NCBI GenBank assembly: GCA_964460795.1
Contig: CAYWRU010000005.1
Location: 21,945-85,944 of the forward strand
Origin: CAZOOM01 sp964460795
Lineage (GTDB): Bacteria > Omnitrophota > Omnitrophia > Omnitrophales > Aquincolibacteriaceae
DNA length: 64,000 nt
Direction: 5' to 3'
Shown here: positions 30,464 through 38,669 of the stretch, in pieces
How positions within the stretch are numbered: the stretch's first letter is position 1
Layout: every line of letters begins with the position of its first letter
The notes under the pieces: model-generated
Seen by the model: only the letters and a program-made list of their open reading frames with translations
Told to the model about the DNA's origin: nothing
The model's database searches: none
Made by a program: the position numbers and the translations under genes

Positions 30464-33400
30464 TTGAATCGCATCGTTTCCGGCGCCTTATCCCTTGTCC
30501 TTCTGATGCCACCTCCAAGCTATGCAGCGCGGGTTGAAGGAACAAAACTAGTGGCTCCTGTCCTTGAAAAACTAAGAAGCGAACTCAGACAGCTCGGGAT
30601 TGCAACCCAATCGGGTCGGGATCACGGACTCACGGACACACTCGCTCACTCTAACCGCTCTGATACACGGGTTCATCAACTGATTTATGATGGAAAATTC
30701 GGATTACAGGATCCTTTAGCTCCTGATCAAGCCATGGCCGCGCAAGTTGATCTAGACGTGCCCGAATTAGAAGTGCTAGTTTCTCTTGAGGATCGGGAGT
30801 CTTTTGAAAGCGGGGTATTAAAGCGCTTAATCGCGGATTATGGATTTATTCTTCAGGATGGTGGATCTACTGTTTCTGAGCGGAGCGCCTATCTTCAATA
30901 TCGCTTTACCCGCTCTGAAGTGCGAAATGAACCCACGGTGCTTTTGCGGAAAAATGGCGCAAAAGTTCCCATAGAGACAGCCCGAAAAGTTTTCAGGGCT
31001 ATCGCAGCATTACAGAAGGCACAATCAGAGGAAAACACGGCGCTTGAGCGGCTGGCAGATTTTCTTGATGAACATCCATTTACAAAGTCCGCTATTGCAT
31101 CTTACCACAATCGCGAAACCTTGTTAGCAGCTATCAAAGTATTGAAGGGCAGCGCCTTTGTTACACCGGATGGACAAGTTCCGGAAGATGTCCAGGCCGT
31201 TATCCGCAGCACTTTTGACTTTGTCCCGATTGCCGAAATGTTTGTGCGCGATCCTGTTAAAGACGGTTTTGGTCCTTATTATCGCGCCAGCCAGCTGTTA
31301 TTCGATCGTGGCCCCCATGAACAAATCACAGTATCTCTTAATCCGAAGAAAATCGCAGGCCCCTCCTTTCAGGGAGTCGCAATGCTCTCGACTCATCCGG
31401 AAGCTGAACAATTTTTGGCGACTTTGAGCGAAAGAGGCGTAACACACATTTATACGGCACGTTTTCCGAAAGAAATGACAGAGGAACTGGATAGTAATGG
31501 CGGGCCGCAGAAAATTGAAATCTTAAGTGTGCTTCGCGACCATCGGGGAGGGAATGATTACTTGCTGATCCTTAATTCGGAAGGTATCCCCCTAGTCCTA
31601 TCTAAGAATGGCCTTTTATTTGATATTTATAGTGGAATCATTGAAACCTTGATTTCAACGCCGGATACGCCGGTTATTAACGGTAATCGCCTAGTCACAA
31701 TGAGCGATATTTCCGATGCGATTCCTCTTCCTAAACCTTCCGCCCGCTCTGAAGTGCGGGAAGGAGACTATTTTGATAATCGAGCCGTCGAAATTGCAGC
31801 ATATGCCGATCAAAATAAAGGTGATTTACCTGCCGACCGGTTAGATATCATCCGAGAACATCGTCTTGAAGATATTGAATTTGTACTTAGCAAGCTCACG
31901 CTGGAACAAAAACAAGAGCTTTGGGGACTCAGTTTAGATTTTCTGCGCCGAATGGCAGCGCTCAACCAAAAAATTATGATCACCATACCGGCAGCGGGTT
32001 TAGCCGCGCGCATGGGCAAAGGTTTTCTGGCCCCATTTTTTATTGCATCCATGCATCAATCTCCGGATAAGTTTGTGAATACCGAAAAACTTAATGACGA
32101 TGATTGGAAAGTGATCGATGGTGAGTTTAAGGGCGACTGGAAAGCGTATGTCCGCAGCCTGACTGTTGCCTTTAAAGAAGTGGAAGAAAAAGGGAAGAAA
32201 GAACTCATCCCAGCCACCCCGCAAGACATGGCGAATCATAAAGTACTGGATCGACTTTTTCATGAGGACCGCGCCCTTTTACCGGCAGATGATGAAACTC
32301 AACTGACTGAGGTCACGTTCCTGAATGCTAAAATTGCAAACGACTTTCTTGAATCGCTGGGTCTCGGCCGGATGGTGGTTGTCAGCGTCATGAAAAATGA
32401 GAAATTTTATCCCAATTTTGTGCGCTATGCCCTTTTAAACAGCGCCAAATTAGGCGTTAAAATGCATTTTATCGATACAAGAACGGGCCGTGAAGTACTT
32501 CCTAATATTCAACAGTTGGAATCTTTGGATGAAAGGGAGCTCCAAAAGTATTTGCAGCATATCGATATCGATCATAATGCTTTAGATAACGAGATTCTGG
32601 TCTACAACCAGCCGCTTAAGCCCGTCACCGGCGCACCTCGTTCGGTGGTTGAGTCCATGTGGCGGGATGATTTAGCCAAGACCGAGAAAGCAGAGAAAAT
32701 ACTTGCGGCTATAGCCAGCAATCATGAGCCCAATCAGCCTGCAGTTTCATTGAACGAGGAACGCAAGACTAAACTGCAAAATGAGTCCGATGAACTTTTG
32801 AAATCTAGGTACTTCGTAGGAAATCAAGCTGCCTATGAATATGCCCTTAAAAGGTCCGATGAACTTGGGGGCAAAGCCATTCGAGATCCCAAAGCCATGA
32901 GACCCGCAGGCCACAGCTGGACGCATCTTTCCCGATTCATGAGCGGCGTTGGCACCCGCCAAGAACCGCTCCTGATCAGCATGATCCGTCGAAAAATTGC
33001 TTTGGATCTTCTTCATAACGCAGATAACGGCGCTCTCTTCGATGAGTATTTTATGCTTATTTTAGGGAAAATGCTCAAGGAAGGATCTCTTGTGGCTCTT
33101 GAAGATTCGTTAAAACCACCCACGGAACGCGGTTCAGGCGGTGGTGCCAATGTTTGGATTCGTGATCCCAATGGCAAGCATCAAATTCATCCGATTGATG
33201 ACCAAGGAAAACCGCTGCCCCATACGGTTCCTGCAACACTCCGCCAGGCAGAGTTTGCATTGATCAAGGACTCCACGGCAGTCAATCGAGCTACGGGAAA
33301 ATCATTTTCTCAGCTTTATAACGCAAAGGGAGAGGCCGTTCGGAATAATAAAGATATGCTTGTGAATAACGCCACCGTGACCGCCTTTATGCCTATCCTG

Positions 33401-36187
33401 GATGATACCGGGGGGCACTTAACCGGCCGCGATGCTTACAGCGCCTTGGTGGGCAAAGATGCTTTGGAAGCCGCGATTCAAGCTGGTCTTCAAGGAGATT
33501 ACAATGCACTTGAAAAATTAGCACCTATTATGCAATCGCGCATGACCCGGTTTGTCTCGAAAAAAGCCGTCAAAGATCCTTTTATTAAAAATCCAGGCCC
33601 CAATGATTTGATTGCTGTAATCCCTGAAGAGGGCGTGGCATGGGATGTTCAGTTAGGGGACGGTGTTTTGGAGAATTTGCTGGTTGCTTTAACATCCTCG
33701 GTAGCCGATTATCAAGCAGGAAACGCCACGGCCTTGGAATCACGGTTTAATCCCGTCAAGGATCGTGGTTACGGAGCTTATAAAGCCGGCGTAGATTCGA
33801 AACGAGAGCAAGTAGCTGGCATCAAAGCAGGTCGCATATTTAGCCAGGAATTCCGCGCATTTGCCGAACGGTTCTTAAAACGTTCTGAAGTGCGGGCGGA
33901 GTTTGATCCTCCAATCTTCACATCCGCAAGTGAGAGGCTTTTTGCCGATGGAGGCATTGCGCCTAGCAGCACGGCGGTCAAACCGGCTTTAATGCAGATC
34001 TTGCGTTCCGTCTTAACGGGCCCGGACTATGTCCGCGTCGAAAAAATTTTAAAGGCTGTTCCTGAAAATGAAGCCATCCATGTTTATATGGCGGATGAGA
34101 ATTTAACACCCGAGGATCCTTCATTTGAAACGCATCGGCTCGTGAATGTCTACTTTTGGCATGATGGAAAACATTATGAAATCAGTTTTATCCATGCCGG
34201 AAATTTTGATGCAAAAGTATCTGACAAATCTGTTTCTATTTCTGTCTCCGATCAAACCATCAATTTGAAAGTTAAGGTGGGGAGCGACCGACGATCAGTT
34301 AAAATCTTATCCGCAGAAAAGCAAGGGATTCTTAAAGAACTGCATGAGCTTCGCGAAACTCTTAATTATGGCGAACAGCAATTGCAGCGCCTTAGAGATC
34401 GTGATGCATACGACCAAGCTCGATTGGTGAGAGAACGCGCTGAGTCTATTCTTAGTCAGCATCCTGATTCAGATCAAATGGAGCGTGAGTATCAGGATGC
34501 TCTGGAAATAGAAAGCGGATTGTCGCACACGATGGGCCAGCGAATGACGGACGAAGAAATTGCATCAACCCTAGGCCTTCTGAGATCCGGTCAAGCAAAA
34601 GCCGCTGAACTTCTCCAGGAATCTTCACCGGACTCTCCATCAAATTCAGAGGCATTATTATTAAAGACAGCGTTTGCTCAACTGATTTCAGAATTTCAAA
34701 ACAGGTCCGGCGCCACACGCTCTGAAGTCCGGAGACCCGATGAAATGCTCCATGTGGAATCTTTACTGGCTCAAGGGGAACGCTACATTATTTTTAATCG
34801 CGGGAAACCTGTCCACCAATTAGATTTTCGCGCGGGTGCGGCATCCGACAATGCCTGGGCGCTCGACTATGAAAATGTCCGGGGAGGACTGTTCGACGTC
34901 TGGAGTGCGAGCGCCTATGATCACAGTTTGATTTTGGACAAAGTTTTTACGGAGATTGCTCCACAAAACGCTGCCACCTTGAAGCAGACATTTGAAACGA
35001 AATACGGTTTTTTATCAGGATTCTTTTTTCAACCTGAAAAGAATGGCGACTGGTATCTGATCGGAAATAGCGGAGCGGCCGGAACCGAAGGCGTCGTCGT
35101 AGTTCATTTAAATACGCTTGAAAGTCTTGGCGGTGCCTCTTTTGTAAGCACCCGGTCTCGTTCAATGATTCTGAAAGGAAACCAGCTTTCGATCCGTTTG
35201 GAAGGTCATAAACCCGCTTCTATTACTTTAAGCGCTCCCGCACGCTCGGAGTTGAGAAATCAAGGTGTGTGGGATTCGACTCAAGGAAAATTTGTTGAGG
35301 GACTTACAGCAAGGAGCGACGGCACCGTCTGGGATTCGCGAACCGGAACTACGGTTCCAGACATCAAAGCTGAACAGGATAAGCGTGGCCAAGTTTCCTT
35401 GTGGGACAACCGACTTGGAGAATTTGTTACAGGGAATCAGCTGCGTCGCCGCCGTTCTGAAACGCGGAATGTGAGTGTACCGGTTAGCGAGTTTGCGAGT
35501 GCACAAGCTCCGGAACGCATTACAACCACACAGCCAAACAGGCTTACTAGCACACGGGTTAACTCTTCGGGTTTAAACATAGCCACCGGACGGATTGAAG
35601 CGGCCAATGTCAAACCTCGTTTTATTACATCTTCCCCAGCTTTGGTATCGGCTCCGGGATATCATTCGTTTAATCTTCCTGAAACCCTTTTCCCGGCCAT
35701 TGACCTGAGCGATCGTCTCAAAGCCCAGTCCGTACTTGGATCCACAGAAATTCGCGACGCCGTTTTAATCGCTCCGGAAATCTGGAAAGACTGGCTTCCG
35801 GCTGTGGATATTATTTTTGGTGCTAAAGACACGCCGCTCGTTGCAATTGCAACTTCGCCTCAGGACATCAGGGCGCTTGAAGCCTATAACCTTTCGCGGC
35901 CCAAACTCCGCACCCAAATTCTTATAGCATCCGATGTGAAGGATGCCATTGTTAAGGTTAAAACCTGGATTGAAACCCACGGCAAAAAGTGGGAACCCTC
36001 GCGCATCCTTGCTCTTGTAGGCGGAGAAAACGAGGCCCTGAAAGCTGCTTATATTCAAGCCCTTGGTGGGGAAGGAAACCTGATTCCAGCTACTCCGGGA
36101 ATGTTTACCCGCGCCGTTTCTGAACTGGGCATCACCCAGCTTCTTGAGCGCTTCCGCTCTGAACTTCGAATGGCCGAGTCCGCGTAA
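30464..36187 (+). CDS. Large exported multidomain protein with RSExR repeats (1,907 residues), protein B
   Basis: The N-terminus (GALSLVLLMPPPSYAA) reads as a signal peptide cut after YA-A. The TTG at 30464 lacks a Shine-Dalgarno sequence; the frame stays open upstream to 30398, where a GAAAGG (30427-30432) precedes an in-frame ATA, so the true start is uncertain. The central part carries ITIPAAGLAARMGKG (about residues 504-518), like the glycine-rich loop of sugar-nucleotidyltransferases, followed by a long mixed alpha/beta region with a GSGGGANVWIRD loop. I regard a UDP-sugar-pyrophosphorylase-like fold as possible but unproven. The C-terminal 180 residues form a separate alpha/beta domain ending FRSELRMAESA. 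The 142-bp gap after protein A holds no terminator I can see, so the two may be cotranscribed. Function unknown. Confidence 0.8.
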   Translation: MNRIVSGALSLVLLMPPPSYAARVEGTKLVAPVLEKLRSELRQLGIATQSGRDHGLTDTLAHSNRSDTRVHQLIYDGKFGLQDPLAPDQAMAAQVDLDVPELEVLVSLEDRESFESGVLKRLIADYGFILQDGGSTVSERSAYLQYRFTRSEVRNEPTVLLRKNGAKVPIETARKVFRAIAALQKAQSEENTALERLADFLDEHPFTKSAIASYHNRETLLAAIKVLKGSAFVTPDGQVPEDVQAVIRSTFDFVPIAEMFVRDPVKDGFGPYYRASQLLFDRGPHEQITVSLNPKKIAGPSFQGVAMLSTHPEAEQFLATLSERGVTHIYTARFPKEMTEELDSNGGPQKIEILSVLRDHRGGNDYLLILNSEGIPLVLSKNGLLFDIYSGIIETLISTPDTPVINGNRLVTMSDISDAIPLPKPSARSEVREGDYFDNRAVEIAAYADQNKGDLPADRLDIIREHRLEDIEFVLSKLTLEQKQELWGLSLDFLRRMAALNQKIMITIPAAGLAARMGKGFLAPFFIASMHQSPDKFVNTEKLNDDDWKVIDGEFKGDWKAYVRSLTVAFKEVEEKGKKELIPATPQDMANHKVLDRLFHEDRALLPADDETQLTEVTFLNAKIANDFLESLGLGRMVVVSVMKNEKFYPNFVRYALLNSAKLGVKMHFIDTRTGREVLPNIQQLESLDERELQKYLQHIDIDHNALDNEILVYNQPLKPVTGAPRSVVESMWRDDLAKTEKAEKILAAIASNHEPNQPAVSLNEERKTKLQNESDELLKSRYFVGNQAAYEYALKRSDELGGKAIRDPKAMRPAGHSWTHLSRFMSGVGTRQEPLLISMIRRKIALDLLHNADNGALFDEYFMLILGKMLKEGSLVALEDSLKPPTERGSGGGANVWIRDPNGKHQIHPIDDQGKPLPHTVPATLRQAEFALIKDSTAVNRATGKSFSQLYNAKGEAVRNNKDMLVNNATVTAFMPILDDTGGHLTGRDAYSALVGKDALEAAIQAGLQGDYNALEKLAPIMQSRMTRFVSKKAVKDPFIKNPGPNDLIAVIPEEGVAWDVQLGDGVLENLLVALTSSVADYQAGNATALESRFNPVKDRGYGAYKAGVDSKREQVAGIKAGRIFSQEFRAFAERFLKRSEVRAEFDPPIFTSASERLFADGGIAPSSTAVKPALMQILRSVLTGPDYVRVEKILKAVPENEAIHVYMADENLTPEDPSFETHRLVNVYFWHDGKHYEISFIHAGNFDAKVSDKSVSISVSDQTINLKVKVGSDRRSVKILSAEKQGILKELHELRETLNYGEQQLQRLRDRDAYDQARLVRERAESILSQHPDSDQMEREYQDALEIESGLSHTMGQRMTDEEIASTLGLLRSGQAKAAELLQESSPDSPSNSEALLLKTAFAQLISEFQNRSGATRSEVRRPDEMLHVESLLAQGERYIIFNRGKPVHQLDFRAGAASDNAWALDYENVRGGLFDVWSASAYDHSLILDKVFTEIAPQNAATLKQTFETKYGFLSGFFFQPEKNGDWYLIGNSGAAGTEGVVVVHLNTLESLGGASFVSTRSRSMILKGNQLSIRLEGHKPASITLSAPARSELRNQGVWDSTQGKFVEGLTARSDGTVWDSRTGTTVPDIKAEQDKRGQVSLWDNRLGEFVTGNQLRRRRSETRNVSVPVSEFASAQAPERITTTQPNRLTSTRVNSSGLNIATGRIEAANVKPRFITSSPALVSAPGYHSFNLPETLFPAIDLSDRLKAQSVLGSTEIRDAVLIAPEIWKDWLPAVDIIFGAKDTPLVAIATSPQDIRALEAYNLSRPKLRTQILIASDVKDAIVKVKTWIETHGKKWEPSRILALVGGENEALKAAYIQALGGEGNLIPATPGMFTRAVSELGITQLLERFRSELRMAESA
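30575..36180 (+). repeat. RSE(V/L)R motif copies in protein B
   Basis: Copies lie at residues 38 (RSELR), 150, 428, 1140 and 1419 (all RSEVR), 1594 (RSELR), 1664 (RSETR) and about 1898 (RSELR at the C-terminus), plus a variant RSDTR near 65. Several share the DNA word CGCTCTGAAGTGCG exactly or with one change. They fall between recognisable segments: after the signal region, before the nucleotidyltransferase-like core, after it, and around the WD(S/N) repeats. No other gene in the window carries R-S-E-x-R. Confidence 0.85.
35264..35445 (+). repeat. Three WD(S/N)-containing units in protein B
   Basis: GVWDSTQGKFVEG, TVWDSRTGTTVPD and SLWDNRLGEFVTG form three short repeats spaced about 20-25 residues apart, bracketed by RSELR (residue 1594) and RSETR (residue 1664). 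They are too short for a beta-propeller and may be a small beta-hairpin array. Confidence 0.7.
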
Positions 36188-36292
36188 GAAAATCACTGAT
36201 CATCACTGAGATCATCTGCGGTGTCTTCTGAATGGGTTGCCCGATAAATTCCTTATAGCGTATAAGCTATAAAGTTTATTCGCGGAGGTTTC

Positions 36293-36560
36293 TCACAAGT
36301 CGATTTCCTCAAGGCCCTTCTGCCAGGGAAGGCAGGCGACCGGACCGATGCGTTAGCGATCCGGTCCTGAGAAAAACAAAAAGACTCGCTTCGGGAAATA
36401 TCCCGCCTCATTCTCGCTAAAGTCCGGACATCTTCCTCGTCCACCCGGTCGGCTGATTCAATTTTAATCAAGGCCCGTTTTCGTCCCGCGGGTAGTCAAG
36501 AACCAGGTCAATCTCAGCCCCATTCTTCGTACAAAAGCAGGACAAGGCATGCTCCCTCCC
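36293..36560 (-). pseudogene. Decayed C-terminal fragment of an AAA ATPase with DUF4143 domain
   Basis: Reading the minus strand, three frames successively give pieces of the DUF4143 C-terminus: TKNGAEIDLVLDYP, then (shifted) GRKRALIKIESADRV through a helix, then (shifted again) CLPWQKGLEEIDL and a stop at 36295-36293. These match the family's (K/R)-x-G-x-E-(I/V)-D-F/L strand, the I-E-x-K strand and the closing LPW-x-x-L. Two frameshifts and the absence of the Walker motifs and most of the protein show a dead remnant. Together with the neighbouring toxin-antitoxin pair it marks a small site of gene gain and loss. Confidence 0.65.
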
Positions 36561-36597
36561 GGGCATACGAAGAAAAAATAAAAGAAAAAACAGAGTG

Positions 36598-36606
36598 TGC
36601 TATACT
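36598..36606 (+). promoter_or_regulatory. Extended -10 promoter candidate for mntA-hepT
   Basis: TGCTATACT matches an extended -10 element (TGn plus TATACT). Transcription would begin near 36612-36613, essentially at the ATG of mntA, so the message may be leaderless. No good -35 is visible, as expected for an extended -10. Confidence 0.4.
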
Positions 36607-36612
36607 TTTCGA

Positions 36613-37008
36613 ATGGAAATCCCAAAAGCAGTCCCAGACCTGATCAAGGCAAAATGGCCGGGCGTTCAGGGCCTTTACCTTTATGGAAGCCGGGCCCGCG
36701 GAGAAAATCGCCCGGATAGTGACGTGGATCTGGCGGTCCTCGCGCACCTGCCGCTTGGAGCTGAGGATCGTTTCCAGTTGTGCCAGGACATTGCCGCGCT
36801 TCTTCACCAGGATGTGGATCTCGTGGATCTTGCAAAGAGTTCGACCGTCCTGCAGTTTCAAGTCGTAAGCTCGGGACAACGGATCGCCGTGTGGGATGAA
36901 ACAGCGTGCGAAAAGTTTGAGGACCTGACCTACCGCATGTATGTTCAGCTTAATGAAGAACGAAGCGGGATCCTCGAAGATATCCGAGAGAGAGGAAAGA
37001 TCTTCTGA
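36613..37008 (+). CDS. mntA: MntA-type nucleotidyltransferase antitoxin
   Basis: This minimal nucleotidyltransferase of 131 residues has the defining G-S-x10-D-x-D motif as GSRARGENRPDSDVDL plus a third acidic position in VDLVDL. Characterised MntA antitoxins add AMP to a tyrosine of the partner HepT toxin. The frame is open six codons further upstream from a GTG, but MEIPKAVPDLI at 36613 fits the family N-terminus and follows the extended -10 element. The stop overlaps the hepT start (TGATG), typical of a tightly coupled pair. It lies beside a pseudogene and away from housekeeping operons. Confidence 0.88.
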   Translation: MEIPKAVPDLIKAKWPGVQGLYLYGSRARGENRPDSDVDLAVLAHLPLGAEDRFQLCQDIAALLHQDVDLVDLAKSSTVLQFQVVSSGQRIAVWDETACEKFEDLTYRMYVQLNEERSGILEDIRERGKIF

Positions 37009-37412
37009 TGGATGATGTTTTGCTCAATAAAGCCCAAATCATTGAACGGTGCATTCGCCGGATCCGGGATGTTTATCAGTCCGCGAGCCCAAATTTTCAC
37101 CAGGATCTCAACCTTCAAGATATCGTAATTTTGAATTTGCAGCGGGCCTGTGAGGCAGTCCTTGATATGGCTGCGCATACCGTCCGTATTAAAAAACTGG
37201 GCCTGCCGCAGACGAGCCGTGATTTTTTTGACCTTCTGGAAAACGGAGACGTTTTACCGCCTGATCTGGCCCGCAAAATGAAGTCCATGGTGGGGTTCCG
37301 GAATATCGCCGTCCATGACTATCAAAATCTGAAACTTGAAATTGTCCGGTCCATTATCGAAAAACATCTGGATGATTTTTTAGATTTCTCCTCCCGCCTC
37401 CTGAAGGGATAA
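37008..37412 (+). CDS. hepT: HepT-type HEPN RNase toxin
   Basis: This all-helical HEPN protein of 134 residues (DUF86/HepT) carries the catalytic R-x4-H-x-Y motif as RNIAVHDY near residue 105. The Arg and His form the RNase site and the Tyr is the residue AMPylated by MntA in studied systems. The motif is intact, so the toxin should be active. It overlaps mntA by one base and ends 25 bp before the fur-like gene. The pair probably acts in stress response or defence. Confidence 0.88.
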   Translation: MDDVLLNKAQIIERCIRRIRDVYQSASPNFHQDLNLQDIVILNLQRACEAVLDMAAHTVRIKKLGLPQTSRDFFDLLENGDVLPPDLARKMKSMVGFRNIAVHDYQNLKLEIVRSIIEKHLDDFLDFSSRLLKG

Positions 37413-37437
37413 CCCCGGAGGCTGTATTGAGGTTTGT

Positions 37438-37881
37438 ATGAATGAACGTTTGGATGATTCCGCAAAAAGATTTAAGATTCTTCTTTCTGAAAAAAAACTG
37501 AAGTATACCTATGAGCGCCGAGCCATTCTGGAAGAAGTCTCGCGTCTTGCTGCCCATTTTGATGCCGATAGTCTCTACGACCGCTTTAAGAAGCGGGGAC
37601 TGAAGATTGCCCGCGACACCGTGTACCGAACCCTGCCGCTCCTTTTAGAAAGCGGCATCATTCAGAAATCAGTGGGCGACGGAAAACGGGAATTCTTTGA
37701 ACGGACCAGCCCGCAAAGCCACCATGACCATATGGTCTGCATTCGATGCCAAACCTTTATTGAATTTTTTTCTCCGGAACTCGAAAACATCCAGGAAGAA
37801 CTGGCCAAGCAACACACTTTTAAACTTATCTTCCACGATCACCGTCTTTTTGGGATCTGTAAAAACTGCGCACCTTCGTGA
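37438..37881 (+). CDS. Fur/PerR-family metal-responsive repressor
   Basis: This 147-residue protein has a winged-helix N-terminal half with the recognition segment ARDTVYRTLPLLLESGII. The metal-sensing half has SHHDHMVCIRC (residues about 97-107) and a closing GICKNC, giving the two C-x-x-C pairs of a structural zinc site. The His cluster HHDH corresponds to the regulatory metal site. Whether it senses iron, zinc or peroxide cannot be told from sequence. It precedes two exported Cys-containing proteins, the first overlapping by GTGA, which suggests cotranscription and possibly a metal-related role for them. Confidence 0.88.
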   Translation: MNERLDDSAKRFKILLSEKKLKYTYERRAILEEVSRLAAHFDADSLYDRFKKRGLKIARDTVYRTLPLLLESGIIQKSVGDGKREFFERTSPQSHHDHMVCIRCQTFIEFFSPELENIQEELAKQHTFKLIFHDHRLFGICKNCAPS

Positions 37882-38669
37882 ACTTAAAACAGTCGCAGCG
37901 GACTCATCATCTCCTAATCTCTCTTTTCTTTGTCCCATCCATCCTGCTCATAACTTCCGCTCTTTTCGCCTTTGATCAAAAGGATGTCTGTTTTGCCAAA
38001 GAAAAGCAATCCGCTGAAAAATGGGTTCAGGATCTAAATGAGTGCGAACAAAACTGGACTGAATACCGGGCGATCCAGGCCAAAATCCGGGCGCTTTATT
38101 ACGAACCTTTATGGAAGAGCCGCGTCGACAGCTCAAATCCACTAGATAAAGAGCTACGCGCTAGCGGCTTAGCGCGTGAATCCTATTATAGTGACCGTAT
38201 TCGGGAGCTGGAAAAACTATCGGTGGATAAAGCCAATCAGATTTTGGCTCTGATTCGAAAACTCGGGTCCCGGCAAAACTATTTTGATGAAGTTTCGAAA
38301 GATCCGGTGAATCAAGATTGCTACGAAGATGCCCTTCATCCGGCTCAGACTATTTTAAGCGATACTCTCACCTCATTTTCACACATTCAGGAAACGGAAC
38401 GGGATTACCATACCGCAGTCAAAGCCACCGCCGGCCGTGAATCCGGTCAATATCCTGAGGATACGGTGGAGCGGGGAGGCGTGCATGATGATCTTTACGA
38501 ACGATTTGAACTAGAACGCGGTGCCAAGCGATATGAAGAGGATTTGGCCATGATGCGTTTTTTTGAAGCGCTCCGATATTTTGCGGCACAAAATCTTTTA
38601 CAATCGCATTGCTGCCTCAAACCCGAAGCTTCATCCTATGATCAAAAAATTAAAACCGTACACGTTTAA
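37878..38669 (+). CDS. Exported helical protein with conserved cysteines, paralogue 1
   Basis: I do not recognise this 263-residue protein. The GTG start overlaps the fur-like stop. A hydrophobic N-terminus (LLISLFFVPSILLITSALFAF) looks like a signal peptide. The mature part is predicted to be almost entirely helical and has cysteines at an N-terminal NECEQNW, a central QDCYEDALHPAQT and a terminal SHCCLKP. The next gene repeats this arrangement. It is likely periplasmic, with cysteines able to form disulfides or bind metal. Confidence 0.65.
   Translation: MNLKQSQRTHHLLISLFFVPSILLITSALFAFDQKDVCFAKEKQSAEKWVQDLNECEQNWTEYRAIQAKIRALYYEPLWKSRVDSSNPLDKELRASGLARESYYSDRIRELEKLSVDKANQILALIRKLGSRQNYFDEVSKDPVNQDCYEDALHPAQTILSDTLTSFSHIQETERDYHTAVKATAGRESGQYPEDTVERGGVHDDLYERFELERGAKRYEEDLAMMRFFEALRYFAAQNLLQSHCCLKPEASSYDQKIKTVHV

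Noticed and set aside
35264..35445. WD40 beta-propeller in protein B
   Set aside because: The units are only 20-25 residues apart and just three in number; a WD40 repeat needs about 40 residues and usually seven copies.
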